The translations under genes and the position numbers were made by a program. From NCBI GenBank assembly GCA_015680685.1, contig MNCI01016081.1, forward strand, positions 20,909 through 84,908: a stretch of DNA of 64,000 bases. Reading direction: 5' to 3'. Below, piece by piece: positions 1 to 10,983 of this stretch (positions are counted from its first letter, which is position 1; the number at the start of each line of letters is the position of its first letter). The DNA comes from Gnetum montanum. Taxonomy: Eukaryota; Streptophyta; Gnetopsida; Gnetales; Gnetaceae. Below the pieces are notes generated by a model that searched no databases, had not been told where the DNA came from, and saw only the letters and a list, made by a program, of their open reading frames with translations.

Positions 1-1370
1 CACATGAAAAGGGCATAACAACATTTGACAATTCATAATTGACCTAATAAAGAAACATGTTATTACTAAGAAAATATATTTTACTAAAATAAAAAATACT
101 AACAAATTCAACAAATAAATATATGAATGATAATTTACCTTATTGTTGAAATTTCTGCAAGAGAATCATCTACCATAATATATGCAACCTTCCAATTGGC
201 CTTCAATTGATGAGCTTTTTCCCCTAATGCTTGAAGCCATAACTAAATGTCTTCTATTGTATCTCTTGATGTTACTATCCATCAGAAGACCATTCTCTTA
301 TTGAATACTATAAGTTAGTACTACTACAAATTTATTTTAGAAAGTTTATTTACGAAAATCAATATATATATATATATATAAAACTTACCCATACTTATTA
401 TTATTGAAAGTTGAATCCATGGTCAATAAATTATGATAAGAAAATTGCAGCATTTTTTCCCTCATCCATACCAATTATGTACTAAGAATAAAAGGGTTAT
501 CATCAATAGGCAATTGATAAAAGAACACATATTTAGAATGAGCTTCAACTGATTTCTAAACACTCTTCTCATCTTTTTTATCATAATTGTATTCTTTGCC
601 TTTCAAATATGTAATTAATATCTTTTTTATTTAGATATTCATCTCTTCTAGAAGGGATTCATAGTACTTGATTAGAAGGATTTTTTTTTTTGTAATTCTA
701 AATTGTACATTTCAAATATTTTATCACATGATAAACCATTTTGACACATGGCTATAATATCTTGGTGTATCTCCTTAGATAAGTGTGAAGCATGTAATAT
801 ATGACCCATTGCATTTGCTGTAAATGATCTAGAACATATTTCTCTAGATTTATTCACATGTTTTTTTCCATATAAAAAATAATGACAAGACTAGTAGCTA
901 TTCGTATTCTTTGAATTATTTATTTTAACATTTAGTATTTTTCTTCCTAATTATTGTGTTATCTTGTGGGCCATAAGAACACCAATATGTACAATGATAT
1001 AACAAATAAATTTTTCAAATGTTGATAAAGAGTTAAAAACATTGTAAACATTTAAAGTATAAAAATTTATAAGTTAAGATTATATAAAAAATACTCCATT
1101 TTTTCCACAAGATGATCAACACAACATCAATCTTCTTCTTTCCAAGTTCAATTTGTGTGATCTCTTCTGGAAAAGCTAGTAGGATGCATGATATTGTTTA
1201 TTTCACCTTTTACAAAATATTTAACTTGGTCATAAGGAATCCATGTAAAAGAATGATTCTTCCTAACTTTCCATTCTAAATTCTCTTGATTAAAATCTCA
1301 CTTGCTTGATTTTTAACTATTATAGCCCAAGCATAATCCCAAAAAGTCTCCTTCATTTTAAAAAATAAAA
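1..1370 (-). pseudogene. MULE-like / SWIM-family transposase-derived gene, broken relic
   Basis: Read on the minus strand, this is a decayed gene resembling the plant family of MULE-transposase-derived proteins that carry a SWIM zinc finger. Around 1260-1160 is an N-terminal block with WIPYDQVKYFVKGE followed by PTSF. Around 857-672 is a block containing LSKEIHQDII. From about 670 to 405 runs a core with SKYVFFYQLP and LLTMDSTFNNNKYG, ending at a possible splice donor (KYG then GTAAG). A TA-rich intron of about 90 bp follows, then an exon (about 335-140) with WIVTSRDTIEDI and NWKVAYIMVDDSLAEI, ending before GTAAATT. The MDSTFNNNKYG and VDDSLAEI motifs match the transposase core. In-frame stops and at least one frameshift make it non-functional. 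The C-terminal part with the SWIM finger would lie left of base 1. Family assignment is from motif memory only; exon limits are approximate. Confidence 0.58.
363..381. repeat. (TA)n microsatellite
   Basis: Perfect TA dinucleotide run of about 19 bp, lying in what looks like an intron of the minus-strand MULE-like relic. Confidence 0.9.
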
Positions 1371-1975
1371 TTTTAATGATGATGGAACACATAACTCTTT
1401 GTTGTTCTCTTTAAAAATAAAGAGCTCTAATACTTTTAACCTACTTATCAAGAAGAATAGAATTGAATAATAAGTATAACATCTAGACAAGTAGGGCAAA
1501 AAATTTGTAAAGTAAATAGCTATAAACAGAATGTTTAAATATTATACATAAATCAATGAATCTCAATATTCTCTTATGAATTTATGGCTTTTACTTTGGA
1601 AGGTCCTATATTAGGTATTTGTGAAGAGAGGATAACTTAATTACATGATATGCAATAACATTGAAATCATGGCTACTTGCAAGTACATGGAGTGTAGGTA
1701 GTGTACTAGTTGTATCTTACACATTTGGCAATTTCTTACTAAAGTGATTTGTTGTTGCAAAATTAGAGATTCATGTTTTAAAGAATTGTTATAAAATTCT
1801 TGTAGCTTTTCATTCAAGTCAAATTGTTAATAATTTTTTAAAATTCATTAATGAATAATTTTATTTATAGGGAGAAATTTTAAAAGATAATGAATTTTTA
1901 GTTATAACAAGTGATTCCCTATGGGATGTAGTATCATATGAGCTAAGTTATACTTAATAACATGTTTGACCACAT

Positions 1976-2104
1976 TGCTAAATATTGGAAGGAATTACAA
2001 AAAGTTATTTCTAAATATAATGGGAGAAATTATTCACTATAGCTAGAAAAAGTCATGTAACTAATTTATATGGCACATTTTATTATAAGCGTTATAGTTA
2101 TATT
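1976..2104 (+). repeat. Direct repeat, copy 1
   Basis: About 130 bp related to 2529-2661. Shared landmarks are GCTAAATATTGGAAGGAA, a CACTATA...CTAGAAAAA block, TCATGTAACTAATT and ATAGTTAT. The copies differ by many substitutions, so the duplication is old or both come from the same dispersed repeat. Confidence 0.6.
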
Positions 2105-2528
2105 CATCATTTAATGTTTTTATTTTTATTTTCTATGTATAAAGGTTTTAGCTTGCAGGAAAAGATTAGTTTTGGAAGCTATTTTATATTTTATCATATG
2201 ATAAGTACTATGTGCATTTTCAATTTAATAACAATCTTTTTTGATTAAAAATCCAAAATAATATTTTAAAAATTATTTTATGACATAGTTACAATAGATC
2301 TTTGAGCTATGATAGAAAATATGAATGATAAGCACTATCCATAGGTACTCATTGGCATTATCAACATGTCTTCGAATACCTTTTGGTTTTTAAAATTATG
2401 TGACATTGATTGCATTCTCAAATCATATAGGTAAATTAGATCATCTATTAGATTACTAAAACTAAATTAAGAAACCTAGAAAGTTTAAACTTTAAATATT
2501 TGGAGGAATCAACACTACAAAAATTTAT

Positions 2529-2661
2529 AGCTACAAATATTGGAAAGAATGAGCACTACAAAAATTTATTGCTAAATATTAGGAGGAATCATCCACTATA
2601 CCTAGAAAAATTCATGTAACTAATTCATATTATACATGTTGTTATAAGCTTTATAGTTATT
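2529..2661 (+). repeat. Direct repeat, copy 2
   Basis: Second copy of the repeat at 1976-2104. The motif CACTACAAAAATTTAT occurs twice next to it (near 2512 and 2554), a smaller internal duplication. Confidence 0.6.
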
Positions 2662-3494
2662 CTTTTGATAAAAATAAATTTTAAAAAAAATTTGTACTTC
2701 AAATAGCCAAATCTTCAAAGTGGAAAAACAAAATTTCTTAGTGGCACAACATGTTTTGTATCAACCATTATTAACTAACCTCATGAACTCTCAAATAGGC
2801 AAAATATATGTATAATAGGGCCTTATATGTGTCTCAAACCTATAATTTATTGGTTAACAAAATATTTTTAAAAGATCACAAAATATTTTTATATTACATG
2901 TTTAACAAAAATTAGTAATGATACAAAACTTTTCAATATGTCTAAGATCCCAAGGAAACCCTAAAGTAACTTGAAATCTAGCTTTTACAAGTAAAAAAGT
3001 CATCTATTTTCATGTCCAAAAAAAAGTGTCAGTAAATGTAGTTGAAAAATGAAAAGCACATAAAGATATAGCATAGTATATCAAAAAACTAACAATATCT
3101 CCCAAAAATTTTTCAATCATATTTTATATTTTAACAATTCAAGTGTAATTCCAGCTTAATAAGAATTGGTCTCTTCCTTCCTACTAGCAATTACATAAGT
3201 TTTACTTTGTGGATGCTACAAACTTTCATTATACTACTCTTGCCCAGTTTACACATTCATCCACTTCTCATCGTACTCCATGTCATGTTGAACCTCAAAA
3301 TACTCTTGTATCAACTATAACTTAAACATCTTCTTTCCCTTTATCTCACATGAAAATCCTCATTCATAGCTCATAAACTAACAAGTCATGTTCAACTGAT
3401 GAATCGTGATTCATTAGGTCATGATATTGCATACGCGATATCCTGGCCTGGCTCGCAATATCATATATGTGATATCGTGGCTCCTGTGCAGGCC

Positions 3495-3502
3495 TATAAA
3501 TA
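3495..3502 (+). promoter_or_regulatory. TATA box of element C 5' LTR
   Basis: TATAAATA in the same position as 26064-26071 of the 3' LTR, downstream of GATATC-rich U3 sequence. It is now cut off from its element by the B insertion about 50 bp downstream. Confidence 0.7.
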
Positions 3503-3543
3503 CACCTTAGGCACACGGTGAAGAGGGAGCGTTTTAGTTAGAA

Positions 3544-3548
3544 ATTAG
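3544..3548 (+). repeat. Target-site duplication of element B (left), ATTAG
   Basis: ATTAG directly before B's 5' LTR, repeated at 20273-20277 directly after B's 3' LTR. It is part of element C's LTR sequence (GAAATTAG then TTTTC). Confidence 0.85.
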
Positions 3549-4222
3549 TGATGAATAGCGATATTGCGTCCACGATATCGAATCAANTATTTTATCGTGC
3601 ATGCAGTAGGAGTCATAGAGTGAACGGATCTTTATTCGAGCATTGTGTACGTGAGCACACTTTGTGTATGGAAATAAAGATGAACTTTATGATAAACCTT
3701 GTAGCATTCAGAATAGATTAATTAGCATTAGTTTTTATTTAATGCTTTTCTAGTTGATTAATGATTTCTCTCACCCTACAACTCTCTTAGTTAAATACAC
3801 TCAGTACGACCACTTCGAGCATGCGTGTAGCGCTTGGAAACCCTGTAACAATTAGTGTTTGGTAATCCTAGCATCGTTGCACTTGTTCAAGATGTGTACG
3901 AAAAGTGACAATGGATACTAGTGTTAGGAGTAATTAGAGCTTAGTTAATGAATATTTAAATTAGATTAGTTAATTAGTTATCTCTCTTCCCCTCCTTACT
4001 AGCGTAGGATATAAAACACATAAAAGCCATAAAAATCATATGCCTCAAGCTTACTTAACCATACAACCATGACATACAAGTAAGTTTGGGAAGACAATAA
4101 TTAACCAACCCGTTATTGTTCCAAAAAGGCGCATTGGTACTTAGTCCTTGGAATTTGACCAGATCGTGCGTGAAATGCTCTTATTTGTATGGTTGAGCAT
4201 AGGGGAACCTCGCCACTCATCA
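3549..4222 (+). repeat. Element B 5' LTR (lacks its TATA region at an N)
   Basis: 674 bp, TGATGAATAGCG to CTCATCA. Aligns to the 3' LTR but lacks about 130 bp, including the TATA box, exactly at the single N at 3587. By hand count the alignable part differs from the 3' LTR at roughly 12% of positions. Confidence 0.85.
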
Positions 4223-4240
4223 TTGGTGCCATTGCTAGGG
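4223..4240 (+). other. Primer-binding site of element B (tRNA-Asp type)
   Basis: TTGGTGCCATTGCTAGGG directly after the LTR is a diverged form of TGGCGCCGTTGCCGGGGA, the complement of the 3' end of plant tRNA-Asp used by Athila-type elements. Confidence 0.8.
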
Positions 4241-4354
4241 ACTTAGTTGTTTGTGTGCTAAGTAGAACTTAGGAAATCATTCACATCATTGGAACGAACC
4301 CTTAGGGTTGGTTAAGGAAAAGATAATAGTACATTACACACTAAACAAGACAAG

Positions 4355-6315
4355 ATGTCTTCTTCTTTGCACAAAAGCACTTCACCACCTAGGACTAACA
4401 CAAGAAGCAATTAGCAACAGGATACACGTGACATTGATTCGCTAGTTCCTCAACAATTTTGTGTGGTGTATATTCATCCCAATGAGTATGTACCCAACTT
4501 CACCTTTATTCTCCATCAAGATGAACAGTTGCATTGGTGTGACTTGGAAGGTAACATAGTGTTACCTCCCGACCGTTCAGTCCCAAGCATGCTTCTTCGT
4601 GTTCTCACACAAATAGGCATGCAACACTTACACACAAAATACATTGTGCAGGACTATCATTTGAAAGAATATCATCCCACAAAAGTGCAATGTCAAAGGG
4701 ATTTGCAATAGGAGAGACACCATAACTCCTTGAAGGAAAAATGGTCCAAGTATGCCCCCCCATGTTTTAAGCAAAATTAAGGGTGATGAATCTACCTCAG
4801 GTAGTCACCCACATAACGAAGTTCCTCCCCTTGACTTTGGCCAAGGAGTTGTGTATCATAACATTCATTCTACTATCCATAACCCAGGTGATGATACCAA
4901 TGGACATAAAGTGTCTGAAAGAGAAACAAGGACACATGACAAAGGTGGGCATTCTGATCACAGTCGTGATCGAGGCAGAGACCATCAAAGAGAAGGTAGT
5001 AGACACCATCATGGTGGTGGTTCTCCTTCTTCTTCACCTTCATCGTCTCCTTCAGTCTCTCCTTCAGTGTTCGGATGCAACCATAGAGAAATAGATTGTG
5101 AGGATAAGGGCAAACAAAGTGGAAGTCACAGATAAAACAGCCAAGACAGAGGACAAGGGCACTCTAGGAAATCACACCATAGAAGAAGGGAGAGTAGGAA
5201 CCATGTAGGCATCATAGATTCTATGAACGAGATGATCATGATGAACCCCTACTCACTACTTGGAGCATGCTAGACATAATTGAGGTTGTGAGAATTCCAA
5301 AAAGGCATGGAAAAGAGAGTAGGATCAAGAGGTTAGACATGAATAACATCCCAGGATTTGAAGGGGGATATAACGCTGATCTTCAAAATCACTTACAAGC
5401 ATTTCACAATGCGTGTGCCTTGCAAAACATAGAAAATGAGTGGCAAAAACATAAGTTATTCCCATGGATGCCAGTAAAAGAAGTTGAAAGTTGGTATCAA
5501 TCCTTAAAACTAGAATCCATTTGTAGGTGGAGTACTATGTTAGAATTATTCAATGATAAGTACCAAATGTACTCCTGGGTGTCTAACCTACAAAAGCAAA
5601 TCCAATGATGGAAGCAAGGAAGTCATGAACCCTTGGATGCTGCCATGGGCCGTTATTATGTACTATTACATCATTGTCCTAGCCATGGTTATTCACAGTG
5701 GGATTAGCTACACCATCTCATAGATGGGCTTAGGGATGAAATGAGAAGAACTCTTGGGACTTATGCCCAAGGAAGGTTATCCGAGCTTAGGTCCCATCAA
5801 ATCCACAAACTACTGGAGAAAGTTGCTAAGGAAGAAGGTGAGCTACGAAATAGAGAGAGTGCAGAAGAATATAACCAAGATCCTTCCCTACAGAATAAGG
5901 GAGTAAGATTTTGTCAGGATGAGGAAGAGTCATCACTAAAATAGATGATGAATAGGAAAACCTTACCTATCCAAAAGATAGCATCAAAAGTATTGGCAAA
6001 GGTAGACCAAATGTGGGACTCCTTGGATAGTAGGTTTCAAACTGTTCTCAAAGTAGTAGAGTCTAGAGAGCAAGGTAGTGATTGTGACAAAAGAAAAAAG
6101 AGTGAAGTAGAAATTGCACGTAACAAGGGTAAGGGTAAAGTTTCTATTATTGAAAAGGTTGTGGACTTAGATACAGATGATGATAGTGGATGTGAGATAT
6201 GTCAATATGACCATCCTAAGAGATGTTGCCCTATGATCTCACATATGTAGAAGTATGGGGTGTATGCACTTAATCCACATTTAAAAAAATGACAAACATC
6301 TTGACGGTTACCTTA
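4355..6315 (+). pseudogene. Element B gag, 5' part, broken
   Basis: Starts at the ATG of MSSSLHKSTSPP, homologous to the start in the other copies. An N-terminal domain follows (about 4463-4710, with VYIHPNEYVPNFTFILHQDE). Next comes a His/Arg/Ser-rich low-complexity linker (about 4900-5130), then a capsid-like core (about 5330-5950) with FEGGYNADLQNHLQAFH and RWSTMLELFNDKY. A compact Cys/His motif, CEICQYDHPKRCC (about 6190-6230), ends the visible part. TGA/TAG stops at about 4708, 5606, 5707 and 5942 break the frame. A2 interrupts the gene after base 6315 and it resumes at 13202. Gag would form the virus-like particle shell and bind element RNA. Confidence 0.8.
6311..6315 (+). repeat. Target-site duplication of element A2 (left), CCTTA
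   Basis: CCTTA before A2's 5' LTR, repeated at 13197-13201 after A2's 3' LTR. The sequence across the empty site (GGTTACCTTA then TCCTCAAGG) restores the continuous gag sequence seen at about 9277 and 42821. Confidence 0.95.
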
Positions 6316-7177
6316 TGATGGGATGCAATATCGCATGGGCAGCGATATCACGTACACAATATCATGTTCGTCGCGATATCACATCCCCCACAATATTGTG
6401 TCTTCCCTTGCGAGATTGTGTACGTGAGATCGCAGTGCGTCGTCAAATCTATAAATAAGAGGCAGCTCTCCCTTGTTTCTTATTCTAGGCCTAGAGCATA
6501 GCGAAACGCTGGCATTTTTACCTCTCCAGAGATTGAATAATTTCCATGTGCCCACAGTAGGAGCTCCAAAGTGAACGGATTTTTATTCGAGCAAATATTG
6601 TACCTGAACACAAGTTTGTGTATGACAATAAAGACAAACTTCTTGGATAAACCTTGTAGTGCATGGAATAGGCTAAATAGGACTTTATTTACTCTCATTT
6701 ATTGTTTATCATGTAATTGCTTTATTAGTCATTAAATCTCTCTCAACCCTTCTCTCCTAGTTAAGTGCATTCAGTACGACCGCTTCGAGCACATGCGTTA
6801 CGCTTGGTGATCCTAGTAACGAATAGCGTTTAGTAACCAAGGTTGCATTGGTTCAGGGTGTGAATGGTAAGTGGGAACGGATAATGATGCTAGGTTAATT
6901 AAGACTTAGTTAGTTCGTTAAAGTTAGTTAATTACTCTCTTCATCCTTCACCTTGTCAGGATAGGAGATAAAACAGAAAAGATATAAAATTCATATACCT
7001 TAGACTTACTTAATCATACAACCATGAAAAATACAAGTAAGTCTGGGAAGACAATGAATGATTAACCTTAAGTGTTCCATAAGGCATGTAGGTACTTAGT
7101 CTATGGAGTTCGACTGGATCACACGTGTAATGCTCGTATTCGTATGGTTGAGTGTAGGCATACCTCACCACTCATCA
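6316..7177 (+). repeat. Element A2 5' LTR
   Basis: 862 bp, TGATGGGATGC to CTCATCA. U3 has several GATATC/CAATATC-type palindromic units, then TATAAATA at 6450-6457. Bases 6661-7177 match 12680-13196 without length difference. Confidence 0.92.
6450..6457 (+). promoter_or_regulatory. TATA box, element A2 5' LTR
   Basis: TATAAATA in the conserved context CAAATC-TATAAATAAGAGG, found in all A-type LTRs (40000, 55078, 61161), just 3' of the palindromic U3 units. Confidence 0.75.
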
Positions 7178-7195
7178 TTGGCGTTGTTGCTAGGG
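7178..7195 (+). other. Primer-binding site of element A2 (tRNA-Asp type)
   Basis: TTGGCGTTGTTGCTAGGG immediately after the LTR; a diverged complement of the tRNA-Asp 3' end. Confidence 0.8.
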
Positions 7196-7318
7196 ACTAA
7201 GTGTTTGTGCACTAAGTAGAACATAGGAAATCACTCACATCGTTGGGAGCTTAAACGAACCTTAGGGTTAATTAAACGAAAATTATATAATGGTTAATTA
7301 GCACACCAACAAGACACA

Positions 7319-9840
7319 ATGTCTTCTTCTTCTTCTCATAAGAGCATTTCACCACCTAGGGATCATACAAGAAACAGTCGACAGTCTAAAATAGATAACC
7401 AAAATCCGCTAGTTCCTCAATAGTATTGGGTGGTATATACTCATCACGATGAGTACATACCCAATTTTACCTTTATTCTCCATCAAGATGAACAACTGTG
7501 CTGGAGAGACTTGCAAGGTAACATAGTGTTACGTCTAGATCATGCAGTCCCCAACATGCTCCTCCGTGTTCTGGCACAGATAGGCATGACACAACTATAC
7601 GTTGAATACGTTGCGGAAGATTTTGACATAAGGGATTACCATCCCACAGCAGCGCAACATCTAAGGGACTTAAGGTAGGAGAGCCACCATACATTATTGA
7701 AGGGCAAAGGGGTCCCACACGTCCTAAGTGAAATTGGAGATTGTGAACCACTTATAACAGGTTCTCTATCAAATGATGTTCCTCCTCCTAATGATTGTGA
7801 CGAGGTGGGGTATCAGAACCTACACGCCATGATACATAACCCTGGTTCTGATCCCCGTGAATGGCAACGTTTCACTAAGGGAACAAAAACACACGACAAG
7901 GACGGGCATTCTGATCGTCATCACGATCGGGGCCGTAGCCATCGTAGAGAAGGTAAGAAACATCATCATGGTGTTGGTTCTCCTTCTTCTTGCCCTTCAT
8001 CACATCATTCACCCTCTCCCTCCACATTAGGGTGTAGTCATCAAGAGCATAACGATGAGGATAAGGGTAAGCAAAATGAGAGACCTCGACGAGAGAGTCG
8101 AGAGAGAGGACAAGGGCAGTCAAGAGAGTCAAGGCATGAATGAAGGGAAAGTAGGGAATAACGTAGGCATCATAGACTTCATGAAAGAGATGATCATGAT
8201 GAACCCATACTTGCCACCCAAATTATGCTAGACATTATGGAGGCAATGAGAATACCAACATGGCATCAAAAAGATAGCCGGATCAAGCGCTTAGACATGA
8301 ACAATATCCCATGGTTTGAATGGGGATAGAATGTTGATCCACAGAATCATTTACAAGCATTCCACGATGCCTGCGCCTTGCAAAATATTGAAAAAAAGTG
8401 GTAGAAATTAAAGTTGTTTCCTAGGACACTCATAAAGGAAGCAGAGAGTTGGTACCAGTCCTTAGAACTAGAAACCATTAGGAGGTGGAGTACGATGTTA
8501 GAACTCTTCAATGATAAATACGAAACATACTCCAGAGTGTCTAACTTGCATAAGCAGATCCAAGGATGGAAGAAAGGTAATCATGAACCCTTGGATGCTA
8601 CCATGGGCCAATATTATGCATTATTACATTGTTGCCTAGGCCATGGTTACGCACAACAGGATCAACTACGCCACCTCGTAGATGGTCTAAGACATGAAAC
8701 TAGGAGAACCCTTGGGACTTATGCCCAAGGGAGATTATCAGAGCTTAGGTCCCATGAAATTCATCAATTATTGGAACAAGTATCCAAAGAAGAAGGGGAG
8801 CTATGGAAAAGAGAAAGCACAGAAGAATATAACCATGATCCTTCCCTCTGGAAGAGGGAAGTGAGATTCTACAGTGAAGAGGATGAGTCACCACTCAAAG
8901 AGTTGATGAATAGAAAAACCTTATCACTTCAAAAGCTAACAACAGAAGTATCAGCTAAGGTAGATGAAATATGGAGCTCCTTAGAAAGTAAAATTTAAAC
9001 TGTCCTAAAAATCGTAGAGGAATCTAAGGAGGAATGAAGTAGTGACAAGTATAAGAAAAAGCAGAGAGACTTAGGCCATGCACGTGACAAGGGTAAGGGA
9101 AAAATGAATATTGCCGATGAGGTTGTGGATTCAGACACAGACAATAACGATGGATATGAGATCTACCAATATGACCATCCTAAAGGATGTTGTCCAATCA
9201 TCTCACATCTAGAAGAGTCTGGGATGTATGCACTCAACCCGAGAATTAACAAACGGTAGACACCCTAAAGGTTACCTTATCCCCAAGGTAATCCAAGGCA
9301 GTTCCACCAACTGTTAACGTATTATCCAAATGGAACTCCGCCACAAGCTATCGGGCAACACCAACAGTGGCAACACCAAAATTCATGGGGGATGCCACCG
9401 CCTAAACAACAATACCCTTACCGACAACTAGACCCATATGGATACTACGTGTAACTGCCGATTTATCCAAGTGACTCCATGGGTCACACAACTCCACAAC
9501 ATCACTACCAAGTTTAGGAGTATTTTAGAAGGACTCCTTATCCTCCAAGAGACACTTCCATATGTATACCATCCTCCAAATCCATCCCCACCTCTTCTGT
9601 CGGTAGTTCCAATACCACTCGCTCCAACAATGCAAGGGGAACTCCCCACTCAACTGCAGCAATGTAATGCTATGAGAGTTGTAAGTCTTCAACCCGCTAC
9701 TGGTTCTAACAACCGTAAGAAGAGAAGAACTTTCTTCATTAGCAAAAGCCCAGACAAGCTATCACAACCACAAGAGGTTGAGTCTATGTACACTCCTCCA
9801 ACACATAAGACTTTGGAGCTCCCTTCAAACTAATACTAGA
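7319..9840 (+). pseudogene. Element A2 gag, broken
   Basis: ATG at 7319 opens MSSSSSHKSISPP. The N-terminal domain (about 7430-7678) carries YTHHDEYIPNFTFILHQDEQ. The His/Ser/Arg-rich linker is at 7860-8140. The capsid-like core (about 8290-9000) includes RRWSTMLELFNDKY, HETRRTLGTYAQGRLSELRS and LMNRKTLSLQKLTTEVSAKV. A Cys/His motif lies near 9160-9195, and a Pro/Gln/Tyr-rich tail (about 9240-9830) has PYRQLDPYGYY and repeated PP. In-frame stops occur at about 7423, 7676, 8142, 8327, 8402 and 8997. The longest intact piece is 194 codons (8414-8998). No function is expected now. Confidence 0.8.
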
Positions 9841-9849
9841 GCTCAATGC

Positions 9850-10466
9850 ACACGGTTATGTTAACACATACTATAATCAACTAGATCAAGGTGGGTCACC
9901 TTCCCAAGAAACTCTCTGACCCTAGAAGTCCCTTAATCTACCTCCAAGTCACTATGAACAAACCTCACAAGGCTCTTCTTAACTCAGGTTTCGAAGTCAA
10001 CTTAATATCATGAGAAATGTATCAAGCCTGGAACTTGCCCCAACATAAGAAGAGAAATATTCAACTAGAGCTAGATGACCAGTCCATCACCATTCCCTTG
10101 GGATTGGTGGAGGACATCGTTACCACTGTGTGTGGTTGGTCATACCCAGCTGATTTCCTAGTGATAGAATTCAACAGTAACAAAGGGGACTTTTCAATTA
10201 TAATGGGAAGGGCATTGCTGAGTACAATAGACACATGCCTATGGATTCACGATCTTTCCTTGGAGATATCTAAGGTAAAAAGTTATGGAAATATTGAGAA
10301 GAAGAAAGTTCCATGCATCACGTACAATGACTCATCAGGTGATGACATGGAGAAATGCTCAGCATCTCCTACATGCAACCGGTGTGCCCTAGAAACTTTG
10401 AGACAAAGGTACTTGTATGTAGCAACCACACAACAAGTGGACACCCTGTGGTTGATAGCTAATTGA
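9850..10466 (+). pseudogene. Element A2 retropepsin-like protease, broken
   Basis: Follows gag in the same order as in B and A4. The catalytic motif, DLGS in the sister copies, reads NSGF here (near 9980), so the catalytic aspartate is lost. A TGA stop follows at about 10013. Downstream, SITIPLGLVEDIVTTVCGW marks the flap region and SIIMGRALLSTI corresponds to the C-terminal ILGR-type motif. The protease would have cut the Gag-Pol polyprotein. The ORF ends at 10466. Confidence 0.75.
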
Positions 10467-10618
10467 AAGAGCAACCAACCAACATGCATGGAACGAACTA
10501 GGAAAACAACTCATGCCAAAAACATAGGCATAGATACATTAGAATATGAGCGTCGCCAACTTCCACCCCTTAATCTAAGAACATCAATTGGAAGAAGTTG
10601 AACACTTCTAAGAAATTC

Positions 10619-10622
10619 AAAC
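10619..10622 (+). other. Pol-deletion junction in A2
   Basis: AAAC at the point where sequence matching B at 14529-14532 joins sequence matching B at 17398-17401. The 2869 bp between those points in B (RT, RNase H, integrase) are absent. The same junction is at 59089-59092 in A4. Confidence 0.8.
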
Positions 10623-10660
10623 AGGTGCTCATTATTTCGGATCTCTCCCTTTCTATTTAG

Positions 10661-10670
10661 TCATGGGGGA
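10661..10670 (+). other. Polypurine-like motif TCATGGGGGA (post-pol copy), A2
   Basis: Same motif as the polypurine tract next to 3' LTRs, but placed at the end of the pol position, before the T-rich tract. It recurs at equivalent places in B, A4, C and H. Confidence 0.55.
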
Positions 10671-10711
10671 GATGGCCACCTATGCTAATCATTTGGGGCC
10701 CTCAGTTCTTT

Positions 10712-10935
10712 TTAAGTTTTTGTTTTACACGTTTTTATTTTCCACATTTTTTTTACACGTTTTTGTTTTACACATTTATGTTTTGCATATTTTTGTTTTA
10801 CACATTTTTGTTTCACACGTTTTTTTTACACATTTTTGTTTTACATATTTTTGTTTTACACATTTTTGTTTTACACGTTTTTTTTTACACATTTTTATTT
10901 TACATATTTCTTTAACTTTTCTTGTTTTTGTTTTA
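10712..10935 (+). repeat. T-rich degenerate tandem repeat
   Basis: About 12 imperfect units of TTTTGTTTTACACAT type, some 15-18 bp long. Open frames across it (Phe/His/Thr-rich) come from the repeat and are not genes. Equivalent tracts follow the post-pol polypurine motif in B (17490-17650), A4 (59185-59265), C (22025-22120) and H (48640-48760). Confidence 0.85.
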
Positions 10936-10963
10936 CAACATCTTTATACTTTTCCATTTCTTT

Positions 10964-10983
10964 TGTGTGTGTGTGTGTGTGTG
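10964..10983 (+). repeat. (TG)n microsatellite
   Basis: TG dinucleotide run of about 20 bp just after the T-rich repeat of A2. Confidence 0.9.

Larger units (their letters stand above)
1371..3396. other. AT-rich spacer without a recognisable gene
   Basis: Very AT-rich sequence with stops in all frames. Apart from one pair of direct repeats I see no coding region, RNA gene or element end until the outer LTR begins at 3397. Confidence 0.6.
3397..3548 (+). repeat. Element C 5' LTR, left part (U3 with TATA box)
   Basis: Matches the start of C's 3' LTR at 25978. Both have TGATGAATC, GATATC-type palindromes, a TATAAATA box (3495-3502), ACACCTTAGG, and a GAAGAGGGAG leader ending GAAATTAG. The match resumes at 20278 after the B insertion. 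Confidence 0.85.

Noticed and set aside
4797-5012. Minus-strand frame opposite gag, and the second plus frame 4783-5094
   Set aside because: Shadows of the low-complexity gag linker; they have no counterpart open in the other copies beyond the same linker bias.
10712-10935. Regularly spaced short repeats suggestive of a CRISPR-like array
   Set aside because: There are no unique spacers of constant length, the units are degenerate and contiguous, and the context is a plant retroelement.
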